Source: Anaerolineales bacterium (lineage in GTDB: Bacteria; Chloroflexota; Anaerolineae; Anaerolineales; UBA11858). Taken from it: a DNA stretch of 64,000 nucleotides. The notes below the pieces were generated by a model. That model searched no databases and was not told where the DNA came from. It saw only the letters and a program-made list of their open reading frames with translations. The stretch covers positions 41,028-105,027 of the forward strand of contig JADHTJ010000001.1 of the NCBI GenBank assembly GCA_016785015.1, given 5' to 3'. The position numbers and the translations under genes were made by a program. Positions 9,520-19,277 of the stretch are shown one piece after another. Each line of letters starts with the position of its first letter. The first letter of the stretch is position 1.

Positions 9520-9909
9520 TTACGCTCGCCAGGCGGCAATCATCAAGGCGAACCAACCAAAAACGAAAAAGACACCACCAATAGGGGTCAGAATTCCCAG
9601 GCTGATGCCGTTGTAAGCCAATTCCCCATTGGCAACCAGGTAATACAAACTGCCAGAGAACAAGATAATGCCCAAGACGAAGAACCAACTCGCCGCTCGG
9701 AGCGTGTTACTCCTGCTCCACCAATGGGTCGTTGCCCAAGAGATCATGATCAATGTTAGTGCGTGATACATCTGATAACGGACTGCTTTCTCCCAAATGG
9801 CGATCCGATCGGGTGTGACAATATCTTCCAGCCCATGCGCGCCGAAAGCTCCTGCCGCAACAGCTAAACCTGCCAAAAAAGCACCGAAGACAAAGAAATA
9901 TTTTTCCAT
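9520..9909 (-). CDS. DUF423-family small membrane protein
   Basis: AAGAFGAHGLE...WEKAVRYQMYHALTLI is typical of the DUF423/YgdD family. Confidence 0.85.
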   Translation of the reverse strand: MEKYFFVFGAFLAGLAVAAGAFGAHGLEDIVTPDRIAIWEKAVRYQMYHALTLIMISWATTHWWSRSNTLRAASWFFVLGIILFSGSLYYLVANGELAYNGISLGILTPIGGVFFVFGWFALMIAAWRA

Positions 9910-9944
9910 GGATCATCTCCTGAATAATGCGACTTACCTGGATT

Positions 9945-10418
9945 TTACTTGGATTTGTTTGATCTTTCGAGCAAAGTGCGATAATAAAGAAAACTTGCCA
10001 AGAATAAACTACCACCAATCCCCAAGTACATAGCGGCCAGATATGGTTTGGGGATGGGGGAATACTTGCGCAGAAAAATACCCAAAGAGATCATGAATAC
10101 CACTAAAGGGTAACTTGTCCAACTTTGAAAAGCGAACATGCAAACCCGATCGTTTGCATATTGGTTGATGCGTTGGATATTTCGATTGGCAAATCTAGAA
10201 AATCCAAAAGCGTTAATGGCTATCGCCAGCAACACTCCGATTGTCGCCATGCCCAACCCAGTAATCCAATCGGTAGATTTCAGCCATCCGTAGGCAAGAT
10301 AACTCAGCCATATGCCAACCCCTGACCAAATTATTCCAGCTATTAAGTAAAGCCAACCCTTACGGACAGCGGGATTCAATTTTTTAGCAAGAGAGTTTTT
10401 CACTGATAAATTAGACAT
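9945..10418 (-). CDS. Membrane protein of unknown function
   Basis: 157-aa ORF with several hydrophobic segments. Confidence 0.6.
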   Translation of the reverse strand: MSNLSVKNSLAKKLNPAVRKGWLYLIAGIIWSGVGIWLSYLAYGWLKSTDWITGLGMATIGVLLAIAINAFGFSRFANRNIQRINQYANDRVCMFAFQSWTSYPLVVFMISLGIFLRKYSPIPKPYLAAMYLGIGGSLFLASFLYYRTLLERSNKSK

Positions 10419-10465
10419 CAGCGAAATTGTATCAGGGATTCATTAGATCGAACTTAGATTTCCCC

Positions 10466-11110
10466 TTATTTTCCTATCCCAGCATCTCGTGCTCGTAGGA
10501 TGGCTTGCGTGCGATTGCTGACCTGAAGTTTGCCAAAAATTTTCGAAACATGGTTGCGAACCGTTTTTGGCGAGAGTACCAATCTCTCTGCAATGGCGGA
10601 ATTGGTTAAACCATGAACAACGAGATCCAGAATTTCCAGCTCTCTCTCAGTGAGTTCAGGAAAGTAATTAGGTTTAGAATTTGGTTTGTGCTGCCTAAAA
10701 TAGTTGATCAAGCGCTCAGCAACTTGTGGGCTGAAAATTGCCTCGCCGCTGGCCACAGCGCGGATTGCACGTTCTGTCTCTTCGGGATCAGCGCCCTTGA
10801 GAATGTATCCCAATGCACCAGCTTGCATGGCGTGGAAAATTGTTTCGTCATCGAACATTGTAATGATCAATATGGCAGTTTCAGGCCGGTTCTCCAATAT
10901 TATGCGAGTGGCCTCGATGCCATTGATACCTGGCATATTGATGTCCATCAAAATGATGTCTGGGCACAATTGAGCGGCTTGCTGAACAGCATCTTGACCG
11001 GTTTCCGCTTCTCCAACTACTTCCATATCAGGAAGCGAGGTTAGCAGTGAACGCAATCCGAAACGATATACCGGATGGTCATCAGCGATCAGAACGCGGA
11101 TTTTCCCCAT
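10466..11110 (-). CDS. NarL/LuxR-family response regulator
   Basis: VLIADDHPVYRFGLRSLL...DIILMDINMPG receiver; LTERELEILDLVVHGLTNSAIAERLVLSPKTVRNHVSKIFGKL HTH. Confidence 0.95.
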   Translation of the reverse strand: MGKIRVLIADDHPVYRFGLRSLLTSLPDMEVVGEAETGQDAVQQAAQLCPDIILMDINMPGINGIEATRIILENRPETAILIITMFDDETIFHAMQAGALGYILKGADPEETERAIRAVASGEAIFSPQVAERLINYFRQHKPNSKPNYFPELTERELEILDLVVHGLTNSAIAERLVLSPKTVRNHVSKIFGKLQVSNRTQAILRARDAGIGK

Positions 11111-13199
11111 ATATGCTCCTGGGTAGTTTTAGCGGCAGCCGTACAATAACTTGAGTTCCACATTCTGGTGAAAACTCGATATTGAAAGTGCCGCCCAATT
11201 CTTCGGCACGCTGGCGCATAGAATGGAGTCCCACACCTGTGCTGTGCTCCGATGGAATACCTTGTCCATCATCCTGAATTTCTATCTCTAGAACATCATT
11301 CAGGTGAAGAGTAAGCTTGCAATTTGATGCACCGGAATGCTTTAACACGTTGTTGATTGCTTCCTGACATATCAAATAGCTAGCAACTTCCACCGCAGCA
11401 GGTAAGGGTGGCATTGTATCGGGCGCGATTAAACTTAGTTGAACTTTGCCAGTTTCGTATCGTTGAATGTGGGCTTTGAGTGCCCCAACCAATCCAAAGT
11501 CGTCAAGCGCTGGAGGGCGCAGGTCATAGACCACTCGCCGCACATCTTCGACTGCGTGTTGGGCATGACTTATCGCTTCCGACAGCAAGTCTTCAGCGGT
11601 CTTAGGATCATCTGCGAGCATCCGCTGGGCAGCGGTCAAGGTTAAAGTCTGGCTGGCAAGTTGAGGGCCAAGGCCATCGTGTAGGTCACGACGGATGCGG
11701 CGACGCTCTTCCTCACGGGTGGTGACCAGGCGTTGTCGAGCATTTTGCAAATCTGTAGTTAGGCGTGCATTGTACGCTGCTGCGCCAGCCTGACGAGCGA
11801 TGTTTTCGAGAAGTTGCATTTCTTTGAGGCTGAATGATTCCTCCCGGGCGCGCCGGGCAACCACAAAGTGGCCGACTGATTCTCCCTGGTAAATCAAAGG
11901 TATGCGTACACCTTGATTGATGGGCACCCCGTAGCTGGCAACGATCTGCTCTTCAGCGCCTAGTTCGATGGCCACATAGGGCAGTTTGAGGGTTTGCGCG
12001 ACAGTCTCAACGATGCCTGCCAGGATGGCCTGGGGTGTGCCCGTATTTTCAATCTGCGCTCCCAACTTGGAGAGCACTGCCACGGGGTCATCGCGTTCCC
12101 CGTACATCAGGCGGTTGACACCACGCTGCAGGCGGTCTCGGATGGGTTGAAAGAGGATTGCCACCAGGCCGGTGGTGAGGAAGGCAATAAATGAGTTGTT
12201 ACCCAGGTGGAGCAAATTGCCCAGGGCGCCAACCATCAGGATATACAAGAGCATCGTGGCCAGCGTCAGGGCGCCATACACCAGGGTGCGGTTGATGACG
12301 ATATCGATATTCCACAGGCGGGCGCGGGTGATGGCGATCGCCAAAGTCACTGGGATGATATTTAGGGAAGCCCACCAACCCACTTCAGAAAGCGAAGCCC
12401 ACCAGGGACGCGGTGTGCCGGGTGGCATGCTTGTGAGATAGAAATAGGGATACGTCGAAATCAGGATATAGCCCAGCCAAAGCGCGAAGCCGAACAAAAC
12501 CCATTTGGTCTGCTGGCGTTCATCCTGCGTTGAGACCCTTCGATAACGGTAGATCTGGGCGTACAGCCCTAACCCTAAGAGCGTGACCCAAAGTGATCCC
12601 AGGATCACCAGGCCAGTCATGTTCTCTGTAGAGATGGGAAAGAAGAGTGTCAGCAGGTTCCAGGGGATCGAGGCGATCAGCAGCCAGCGCGTCCAGTCTG
12701 GCACGAACCTTCCATTGGGGAACAAGACCAACAGTGCCACGGTGGGGGTTGCCATCAAAATGGCTTGTACGTCCACAGCAAAGTCGCTACTCCCCAACCA
12801 ATAGAACCCCCAGTGTTCCAGAGGGCCGGTCATCACCACGCCGTACAACAGCAGATATATGGAGACCGCCGCCACCGCTGGATTCTCGAACTTGCGCCGG
12901 AAGAGCACCCATGACAATGCCAGCGAAAGCCCTCCTGATATCAGCGATATCAGACTGTTGAAAATCTGCAGGGCGATGAAACCCTGGGAGGGGTCTGCGA
13001 CGGTGCCATGTGCTGGAGCGCCCGAGGTGATTCTTGACGCATATCCAGGTATGGAAGTGATAAAGATAAAAAGCGCGCCTACAGCCAGGGTGATCCATCC
13101 AATACGAGCAATCATCAGCCATTTTCCATGCAAATGCGAGCTAGCAAGAGCTTGATCGGTGGATTTTTGAAAAATTCTTACTTTTGTTGTCTGATTCAT
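11082..13199 (-). CDS. Membrane sensor histidine kinase with GAF region (HisKA_3 type)
   Basis: EEERRRIRRDLHDGLGPQLASQTLTL (HisKA_3), QDDGQGIPSEHSTGVGLHSMRQRAEELGG (HATPase); overlaps the response regulator. Confidence 0.93.
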   Translation of the reverse strand: MNQTTKVRIFQKSTDQALASSHLHGKWLMIARIGWITLAVGALFIFITSIPGYASRITSGAPAHGTVADPSQGFIALQIFNSLISLISGGLSLALSWVLFRRKFENPAVAAVSIYLLLYGVVMTGPLEHWGFYWLGSSDFAVDVQAILMATPTVALLVLFPNGRFVPDWTRWLLIASIPWNLLTLFFPISTENMTGLVILGSLWVTLLGLGLYAQIYRYRRVSTQDERQQTKWVLFGFALWLGYILISTYPYFYLTSMPPGTPRPWWASLSEVGWWASLNIIPVTLAIAITRARLWNIDIVINRTLVYGALTLATMLLYILMVGALGNLLHLGNNSFIAFLTTGLVAILFQPIRDRLQRGVNRLMYGERDDPVAVLSKLGAQIENTGTPQAILAGIVETVAQTLKLPYVAIELGAEEQIVASYGVPINQGVRIPLIYQGESVGHFVVARRAREESFSLKEMQLLENIARQAGAAAYNARLTTDLQNARQRLVTTREEERRRIRRDLHDGLGPQLASQTLTLTAAQRMLADDPKTAEDLLSEAISHAQHAVEDVRRVVYDLRPPALDDFGLVGALKAHIQRYETGKVQLSLIAPDTMPPLPAAVEVASYLICQEAINNVLKHSGASNCKLTLHLNDVLEIEIQDDGQGIPSEHSTGVGLHSMRQRAEELGGTFNIEFSPECGTQVIVRLPLKLPRSIYGENPRSDR

Positions 13200-13235
13200 C
13201 CCATAAAATTATACCGCTCGTCTAGAGAGCGCAGA

Positions 13236-13928
13236 TTAGTGGATATTTAGATTTGAATTGGACAAACCGCCCCATTTTGAAAGTATCCATCCCAGGTAAC
13301 CCCCTCCTATGAGTGCAGCGCCAACATTTCCAACCGCCAGCACAGTCAACATGGTTGCGCGTTCGGCAGCCCCTGGCGCGCCGACCACCCAACCAGCGGC
13401 TTCCATAATTAGATTGATCACCAAAAACGTGATTCCAGCGGTCAATCCCACCTGCCAGGATAACCGCCAGGCCAGATGAGATTGTCTTAAGCCCTTTCCG
13501 ATGGCCCAAGAGCTGATACCTGCAATCAGGAATGCAGACGGCACAAAAAGCAGTGTAAAGACTCGATGAATTGGCTGTCCTACGGAAGCAAATTTGGCAA
13601 CGATGGATTGTTCAGCTATGCCCAAACCAACTGCAAGAATAATTGAAATGGGCCCGAAACCCAACATACCAGCCCACATCATGCGTCGTGAATTATGCTC
13701 CCCCGCAATTCGCCCCATCATGACACCCCAAACTGCGCCGCCAGCTAAAAATCCAATCAGCGCAGGAACAGCTGCAATTGCAGCATGGCCGAGCTGGACA
13801 TTGTCAACACTGCTGCCAGGGATGATCTCAAAAGTCAGGCTACCAGCCAAAAGTCCATGTGCCAAACCCCCAAAGAGGGTCGAGATTGTGAAGAGTGCAC
13901 CTCGAAGTGCGGGTGTAAATCGTTGCAT
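13236..13928 (-). CDS. Multi-pass membrane protein, unknown
   Basis: 230-aa hydrophobic ORF. Confidence 0.6.
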   Translation of the reverse strand: MQRFTPALRGALFTISTLFGGLAHGLLAGSLTFEIIPGSSVDNVQLGHAAIAAVPALIGFLAGGAVWGVMMGRIAGEHNSRRMMWAGMLGFGPISIILAVGLGIAEQSIVAKFASVGQPIHRVFTLLFVPSAFLIAGISSWAIGKGLRQSHLAWRLSWQVGLTAGITFLVINLIMEAAGWVVGAPGAAERATMLTVLAVGNVGAALIGGGYLGWILSKWGGLSNSNLNIH

Positions 13929-13952
13929 TTACGGAATTCCTTTATTCGACTA

Positions 13953-14350
13953 TTACTTTGACCAGTCTCGCATATCCATGATAATCAATTGCCGGATAGC
14001 GCCCATATTGAAAGGCAATCGTATCCAAGTGTCTCCGTAATCCAGTGTATGCCAGACATCGCCATTACTCAACCCGGCATAAAGATGTCCAGGCGTTGTG
14101 AGGTCAGTGACCAGTGCGAAAGCCATATAGTCCAGGGGTTCAGGTAATCCGCCAGAGAGCTGTTCCCAGGTTGCGCCCCCAACAGAACGGTAGATGTGGG
14201 ATTTTGCCTGCCATTCGTTGTGAGCTGGGGGACTGAATTCGCCGCGCAGCAGGTTTGGCTGTGCAGATGCAGAGAGGTACCATACCTCCGGGTGGGCAGG
14301 ATCAGCGTCGACAGTAAACTCATATTTGCTCGCCAGGCCAGCAACGCCTG
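13953..14350 (-). pseudogene. Truncated C-terminal duplicate of the BNR/YVTN-type protein at 15440-16468
   Basis: GLASKYEFTVDADPAHPEVWYLSASAQPNLLRGEF...GGATWEQLSGGLPEPLDYMAFALVTDLTTPGHLYAGLSNGDVWHTLDYGD is near-identical to the C-terminus of the 15440-16468 product; the N-terminal ~210 aa are absent. Confidence 0.8.
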
Positions 14351-14377
14351 AGGCGACGCCTGCGAGCAAGTGGGCTT

Positions 14378-15268
14378 TTAAGCAAAGCCTCCATTGCGCT
14401 TGATCTTCAACCAACTTTCCATGTCTAAAAGTTCAGGACACACTTCCCGAGAATTATCCACGGTCTCCATGAGGCCTTCAAGGCCAATTTCTGCCATCCA
14501 ATCCACCATCCAACGCCACATCATGACGAACTCATCTCCAGCCATTTTGTTGAACAACCCCAGCGGTAGGGGCAATCGCAAGGGTTTCTTGCCGTCGATG
14601 GCGGTAAAAATGGCCCGACACTCGGCCAGAGTCTTCACATCACCGAACAGCTCTACTTCGCGCCCGATCCAACGATCAGGGTTTTCAAAGATATTGGCGA
14701 TGGCGATGGCGATATCTCGCACAGCCACCCAGGGCGTGGGTGTATCCCAGCCAAGCAACTTCGGTTTTACCCCCCAGGGTCCAAGTGCTGGGCAAAATTC
14801 CTTCTCTGAAAGCAACTCCATGAATGGAGCCGGGCGCACAACGCTAAACGGAAGGCCCAGTTTGCGCATGTAGGCTTCAACTACGAGTTTGTTATTGAAG
14901 TGGGGGATGCCCGTGTGCGGATCCCCTGTCCCGGCAGAGCCATAGACCAGGTGCGTTACACCGGCCGACTGAGCGACATCAGCAACCAATTTGCCTTGCC
15001 GAATCTCGCCTTCTACGCCGCTTGATGTCCAATTTTGCACGCTTAACAACCGCGCCATGCAATCGAAAACCTTCTCAAGAGAATCTCGATCGTCCATATC
15101 ACCCTGAACGACTTCTGCGCCAAGTTCGGCCAGGGTGAAAGCTTTCTCGCTTTCAGGGTTGCGCGTCACGGCCCGTACCTGCCAGCCGCGTTTCAGAAGT
15201 TCTCTTGCAGCAGCGCCGCCGATATTTCCCGTTGCGCCGAAGATCAACACTTGTTTATTTAAACTCAT
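14378..15268 (-). CDS. NmrA-like NAD(P)-binding protein
   Basis: VLIFGATGNIGGAAARELLKRGWQVRAVTRNPES Rossmann motif. Confidence 0.88.
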   Translation of the reverse strand: MSLNKQVLIFGATGNIGGAAARELLKRGWQVRAVTRNPESEKAFTLAELGAEVVQGDMDDRDSLEKVFDCMARLLSVQNWTSSGVEGEIRQGKLVADVAQSAGVTHLVYGSAGTGDPHTGIPHFNNKLVVEAYMRKLGLPFSVVRPAPFMELLSEKEFCPALGPWGVKPKLLGWDTPTPWVAVRDIAIAIANIFENPDRWIGREVELFGDVKTLAECRAIFTAIDGKKPLRLPLPLGLFNKMAGDEFVMMWRWMVDWMAEIGLEGLMETVDNSREVCPELLDMESWLKIKRNGGFA

Positions 15269-15439
15269 TTTTTTCTCCTATAAATTGTTGATGTGACAAA
15301 CCCGAATGCCCCTTCGACTTCGAAACAGGATCATTCTGAGTAAAAGTTATTGAAGTCGAAGGCTTAGTCGTGATCCAGCTTGGTAAGCCAGAACGGACGC
15401 TCCTGTTACTTCACTTAGTGAACAGTGGAGCATGAGCTG

Positions 15440-16468
15440 TTAAATCATGATCATGGTATGGTGGATGCCGCCCAGATTGAAGGGCAGCTGTTCCCACGAG
15501 TCGCCATAATCCTGAGTGTGCCAGACATCGCCGTTAGCCAGGCCGGCGTACAGGTGTCCGGTTTTTTGTAGATCAGGGATCAAGGCATAGGCCATATAAT
15601 CCAAAGGTTCAGGCAAGCCGCCGGAGAGCTGCTCCCAGGCTGCGCCGCCCACCGAGCGGTAGATATGCGCCCGGGCCTGGCCGTCATTGTGAGCCGGTGG
15701 GGTGAATTCCCCGCGCAGCAGGTTAGGCTGCGCCGATGCCGAGAGATACCACACCTCCGGTCGGGCAGGATCAGCGGCGACAGTAAACCCATATTTGCTC
15801 GCCAACCCTTCTCTGGGTTGCTCCCATGTGTAGCCTCCATCCCGACTGTAGGCAGCGCCGCTCCTCAGTCCCGCACCGCCCTGGTAGACCCACTTGCCAT
15901 CGCTGTGATGGAAGGTCAGTGAGTGGCAGTCCAACAGCGCCCCCCGACGGTGCTTGGACCAGGTCCGGCCGCCATTTTCGGAACGCAGCACACCGCCCAA
16001 CTCGATTCCTGCCATGAGCACGTTAGGATCCGTGGGTGAATTCGTCAGGGCCATCACAAATGGGTCCCATTCGGGCGGTTCGGCTGGAGAGAACCACCAC
16101 CAGCGCCGGGCACGCCGCAATCCGGTGAGTTCCTCCCAGGATCCCCCACTATCCTGGGAGACATACAGGGATACCGGCTTGCACCCGGCAAAGATGGTCC
16201 CAGGGAAATGGCGACTTATTGCCAGGGACCGTACTGGGGCCCCCGCCAGGCCTGCAGAGCGCCAGGTTTTTCCGGAATCCTCCGAAACCAGAAGCCCATC
16301 CCCCTGAGTCCCGGCGTACAACTGCGGGGGTTTCAAGGGGTCAGCAGCCAGACAGGTGATACGCGTACCTGAGAGTAAGGTCTCGATCTGCCAGGTACCA
16401 GCCAGGTATTCTGCGCGAGCTAACGATTTGCCCGTCGTTGCCAGGAAGATGCGGTTATCAGACATCAC
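15440..16468 (-). CDS. BNR/Asp-box repeat (sialidase/YCF48-like propeller) protein
   Basis: Repeated SEDSGKTW / SQDSGGSW / SENGGRTW / SRDGGYTW Asp-box motifs. Confidence 0.85.
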   Translation of the reverse strand: MMSDNRIFLATTGKSLARAEYLAGTWQIETLLSGTRITCLAADPLKPPQLYAGTQGDGLLVSEDSGKTWRSAGLAGAPVRSLAISRHFPGTIFAGCKPVSLYVSQDSGGSWEELTGLRRARRWWWFSPAEPPEWDPFVMALTNSPTDPNVLMAGIELGGVLRSENGGRTWSKHRRGALLDCHSLTFHHSDGKWVYQGGAGLRSGAAYSRDGGYTWEQPREGLASKYGFTVAADPARPEVWYLSASAQPNLLRGEFTPPAHNDGQARAHIYRSVGGAAWEQLSGGLPEPLDYMAYALIPDLQKTGHLYAGLANGDVWHTQDYGDSWEQLPFNLGGIHHTMIMI

Positions 16469-16486
16469 AATTCACCTTGTTTTACT

Positions 16487-16924
16487 CTATGCTTTGGCTT
16501 TGGAGGCACTGACGGATTTTCGAGCCGCGCTCCCAAAGAGTTGGATTCCCATTGTGCCGGCAGCCAGCAGGCCCGCCACCAGGCTGGCCCAGATCAAGAT
16601 CTCACCCACCGGCCAGCCGGTGCGGCAGGGCGAGGGGCAGTAAGATACCAGGGTGCCCACGGCAATGATGAGCAGGAAAAAGAGGTTGAAACCGAAGGCA
16701 GCACCCAGGCCGCGGCGGCTGCCCTGCACTGCCGAAAGCAGCGCCCAAATCCAACCGCCGAACAAGGCCAGGTTGGCCAAAATAGTCAAGCCAACCATGC
16801 TAACGCTGAGAGCCATCTCTTCATAGACGAAATAGAAATCGAGGAACGTGCGGCCCAGAAAGACCATCAAGGAAATCACCGAAAGTGTGATGGCGCCGTT
16901 GAGTGAAGTGAAGATGTTTTTCAT
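16487..16924 (-). CDS. Membrane protein, unknown
   Basis: 145-aa hydrophobic ORF in a same-strand run. Confidence 0.6.
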   Translation of the reverse strand: MKNIFTSLNGAITLSVISLMVFLGRTFLDFYFVYEEMALSVSMVGLTILANLALFGGWIWALLSAVQGSRRGLGAAFGFNLFFLLIIAVGTLVSYCPSPCRTGWPVGEILIWASLVAGLLAAGTMGIQLFGSAARKSVSASKAKA

Positions 16925-16956
16925 TTTGAACTCCTGTGTTATGACTTTGAAACTTT

Positions 16957-17052
16957 AGGACTTACGCAGTTTGAATGGGAAATCGCCGGGAATAGGGGCG
17001 ACGCTCCCGCCCCCTATTCCCGGCGCACCAAAGCATCAAGTGGGCAACTCCT
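16957..17052. mobile_element. MITE-like palindromic element, probably related to family B
   Basis: Imperfect ends AGGACTTACGCA / TGGGCAACTCCT with hairpin CGCCGGGAATAGGGGC...GCCCCCTATTCCCGGCG; core resembles 9137-9179. Confidence 0.5.
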
Positions 17053-17056
17053 GAAC

Positions 17057-17671
17057 TCATTGTGCAAGCGCGTGGTGCTCAACAGATGAATCGCTTAACC
17101 GCTGCCCAACTAGCCAGCACCAGACCGGATAGAGCAGCCACCCCGTCCCTGCGCCAGTATAAGAGATCCAAACCAGCGGTCCCTGGCTGAAATTCACCCC
17201 GCTGACCAGCATTGGGCCGGCCAGCAGGCCGAACAACATGGCGATGGCAGCGATGGTGCCCAGACGCACAATCCCAGAGGTCAGGAAAGGCTGTTGCTGG
17301 AGCAAACGATTGACAGCCAGCAGCCAGATGCCCTGAAGACCAAATCCAATCGCTGTATACATGCCGCCGGTCATCCAGCCCATCTGCCCGAAGGCCACCA
17401 GTACGGAGTTGCCAATGATAGCTGCGGCGCCAGCCCAAGCCACCAGCAGATAAAGCATGGCTGTGCGCGGAGCGTGCTGGCGTAACAAGGCCTGAAACTG
17501 CCAGACCAGCAGGGCGCTTAACAGTCCGTTGAGTGCGTTGGTCAGGTCGTTGATCGGACCGAAAACCGGCAGCCCCGCATAGAGCAGGGCCAGGGTAATG
17601 ATGGATACTACGGCTGTGATGGCGATGGCAATGGCGTTTTGGCCAGTAATTTGTACTTTGAAAGTGTTCAT
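17057..17671 (-). CDS. Membrane protein, unknown
   Basis: 204-aa hydrophobic ORF. Confidence 0.6.
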   Translation of the reverse strand: MNTFKVQITGQNAIAIAITAVVSIITLALLYAGLPVFGPINDLTNALNGLLSALLVWQFQALLRQHAPRTAMLYLLVAWAGAAAIIGNSVLVAFGQMGWMTGGMYTAIGFGLQGIWLLAVNRLLQQQPFLTSGIVRLGTIAAIAMLFGLLAGPMLVSGVNFSQGPLVWISYTGAGTGWLLYPVWCWLVGQRLSDSSVEHHALAQ

Positions 17672-17680
17672 GTGTGGTTG

Positions 17681-18112
17681 CTATTCCTCCAAAACTTGCT
17701 TGAGCTTGGCCAGATCTTTCTCCATCTGGCTTTGCTGCTGATTTGCGATCACTGGCTCAGCCAGCTTGAAGAAGCCACCCGGCTCGACATCAACGGTATC
17801 GGTCACGCGCACCTCTTTAGGGGTTGGCTCAAAGGCAGTTCCGCCGGACAGGGGGAAAGGTCCTTTAGTGGACTTCCAGGCATAGCGCACATGCGGCTCA
17901 TAGGCTGTAATCTCGCCCTGTGTTTCAATCTTGCGCCCCATCACCTGGACGATGTACTGGTACGTTGTCCCAACGCCAATTGAGCCATTTGAAATAGCTT
18001 TGGCTGCGATGATGCCTGACTGCCACCGGGCAGCATTGTTGACATCGGTCACGAAGTCGAATATTTCCTCGATCGGATGGTTTATTATGATATTTGCTTC
18101 TATTGTAGCCAT
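17681..18112 (-). CDS. SRPBCC-family (polyketide cyclase/START-like) protein
   Basis: EANIIINHPIEEIFDFVTDVNNAARWQSGI. Confidence 0.85.
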   Translation of the reverse strand: MATIEANIIINHPIEEIFDFVTDVNNAARWQSGIIAAKAISNGSIGVGTTYQYIVQVMGRKIETQGEITAYEPHVRYAWKSTKGPFPLSGGTAFEPTPKEVRVTDTVDVEPGGFFKLAEPVIANQQQSQMEKDLAKLKQVLEE

Positions 18113-18132
18113 ATAAATTCTCCTTTATTTCC

Positions 18133-18195
18133 AACCTGAAAGGTCTTGCGAAGCGCTTTGAACAAAGCGAACAGCTGAGACCTTTCAGGTTTTTA
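18133..18195 (-). terminator. Hairpin between cytochrome c and SRPBCC genes
   Basis: AACCTGAAAGGTCT...AGACCTTTCAGGTT inverted repeat just downstream of the minus-strand cytochrome gene. Confidence 0.5.
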
Positions 18196-18207
18196 GTAAT
18201 GACAGTG

Positions 18208-19110
18208 TTATTTCGAAGGTGTTTCCAACGCGGGCAGCGATTGCAGGTACATGAACATGGCCGTGAGATCGTCATCGGTCATGTTCGCAATCGATTTCCA
18301 GGGCATAAAGGCGGGGTCCAACTGGCGGCCGTAGGGCGTGGTTCCAGTACGCATGGTCTCGATGAACTCTTCTGCTGTCCAGATGGCCAGCACGCCGCCA
18401 GGGGTCAGGTTTGAACTGAATGGCGATCCAGGTTCTGGGGATTGCTGTCCAGCGAGATCGGGCCCATGACAGGTTGAGCAGTCCCCGGTGTTGACCAGGT
18501 ATTCGCCATATTCAGTGGTCACGCCACGCGCTGGCGCTGAGGGGCGCGGTGCTTGGTGATCGATGACTTCTGCAGAAAGCACGTCTCCGAAGAGTCCCAG
18601 TGCGATCAAAATTTTGCCCATGGGTTTGGCTGCGTTCACTCCCAGTTCGTTCTCCACTGGGGGAGCCGATTTCAAGTAGGCAATAATGGCACCCAGATCC
18701 CCGTCGCTGAAATACCAGTATCCTTTAGATGGCATGATCATCAGCGGTCTGCCGTCAGCAGCAATGCCATGGCGGATGGCTCGTACGAAGTCCACATCGC
18801 TGTATGAAATGCCAACGCCACCTTTCCCAGATGTCAGATTGCCGGCTGGGGTATAGCCAATGGCGGGATCATCGAAGATCACTGTCCCTGCCAGGTCATC
18901 CCCATGGCAACCAGCACAGGAAGCAGCATAGAGATAGGCGCCCCGTTCAAGGGCGGCTGCATCCTCGGGGATGCTGATAGCAGCGGGTTGCACAGCATAA
19001 GTTTTGTTCAAGCGTGAGGTACCGATAGTGAACATAACACCGACGAAGATCACTACCAGGCCGACCAACACACCCAGTCCAATGCCTATCCATTTGAGAA
19101 TTTTTCGCAT
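18208..19110 (-). CDS. Diheme c-type cytochrome with N-terminal anchor/signal
   Basis: Two CXXCH motifs (ASCAGCHGDD, GDCSTCHGPD) and an N-terminal hydrophobic segment. Confidence 0.92.
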   Translation of the reverse strand: MRKILKWIGIGLGVLVGLVVIFVGVMFTIGTSRLNKTYAVQPAAISIPEDAAALERGAYLYAASCAGCHGDDLAGTVIFDDPAIGYTPAGNLTSGKGGVGISYSDVDFVRAIRHGIAADGRPLMIMPSKGYWYFSDGDLGAIIAYLKSAPPVENELGVNAAKPMGKILIALGLFGDVLSAEVIDHQAPRPSAPARGVTTEYGEYLVNTGDCSTCHGPDLAGQQSPEPGSPFSSNLTPGGVLAIWTAEEFIETMRTGTTPYGRQLDPAFMPWKSIANMTDDDLTAMFMYLQSLPALETPSK

Positions 19111-19176
19111 GATTTTCCTCCGATAAATGAGATGACCCCATCTTACCGGTCGGATTTCCCTTTGTCATGATGCTGG

Positions 19177-19198
19177 TGTCCCGATTCTGTTCGGGACA
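19177..19198. promoter_or_regulatory. 22-bp perfect palindrome upstream of the cytochrome c gene (operator or hairpin)
   Basis: TGTCCCGA-TTCTGT-TCGGGACA, followed by a further TTTTGTCCCGG. Confidence 0.5.
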
Positions 19199-19277
19199 TT
19201 TTGTCCCGGTTTAAAACAAACAACCCCGACCTTCGAAGCGGCCGGGGCTGCATAAGATTGTTCGAATTCAATCGATA

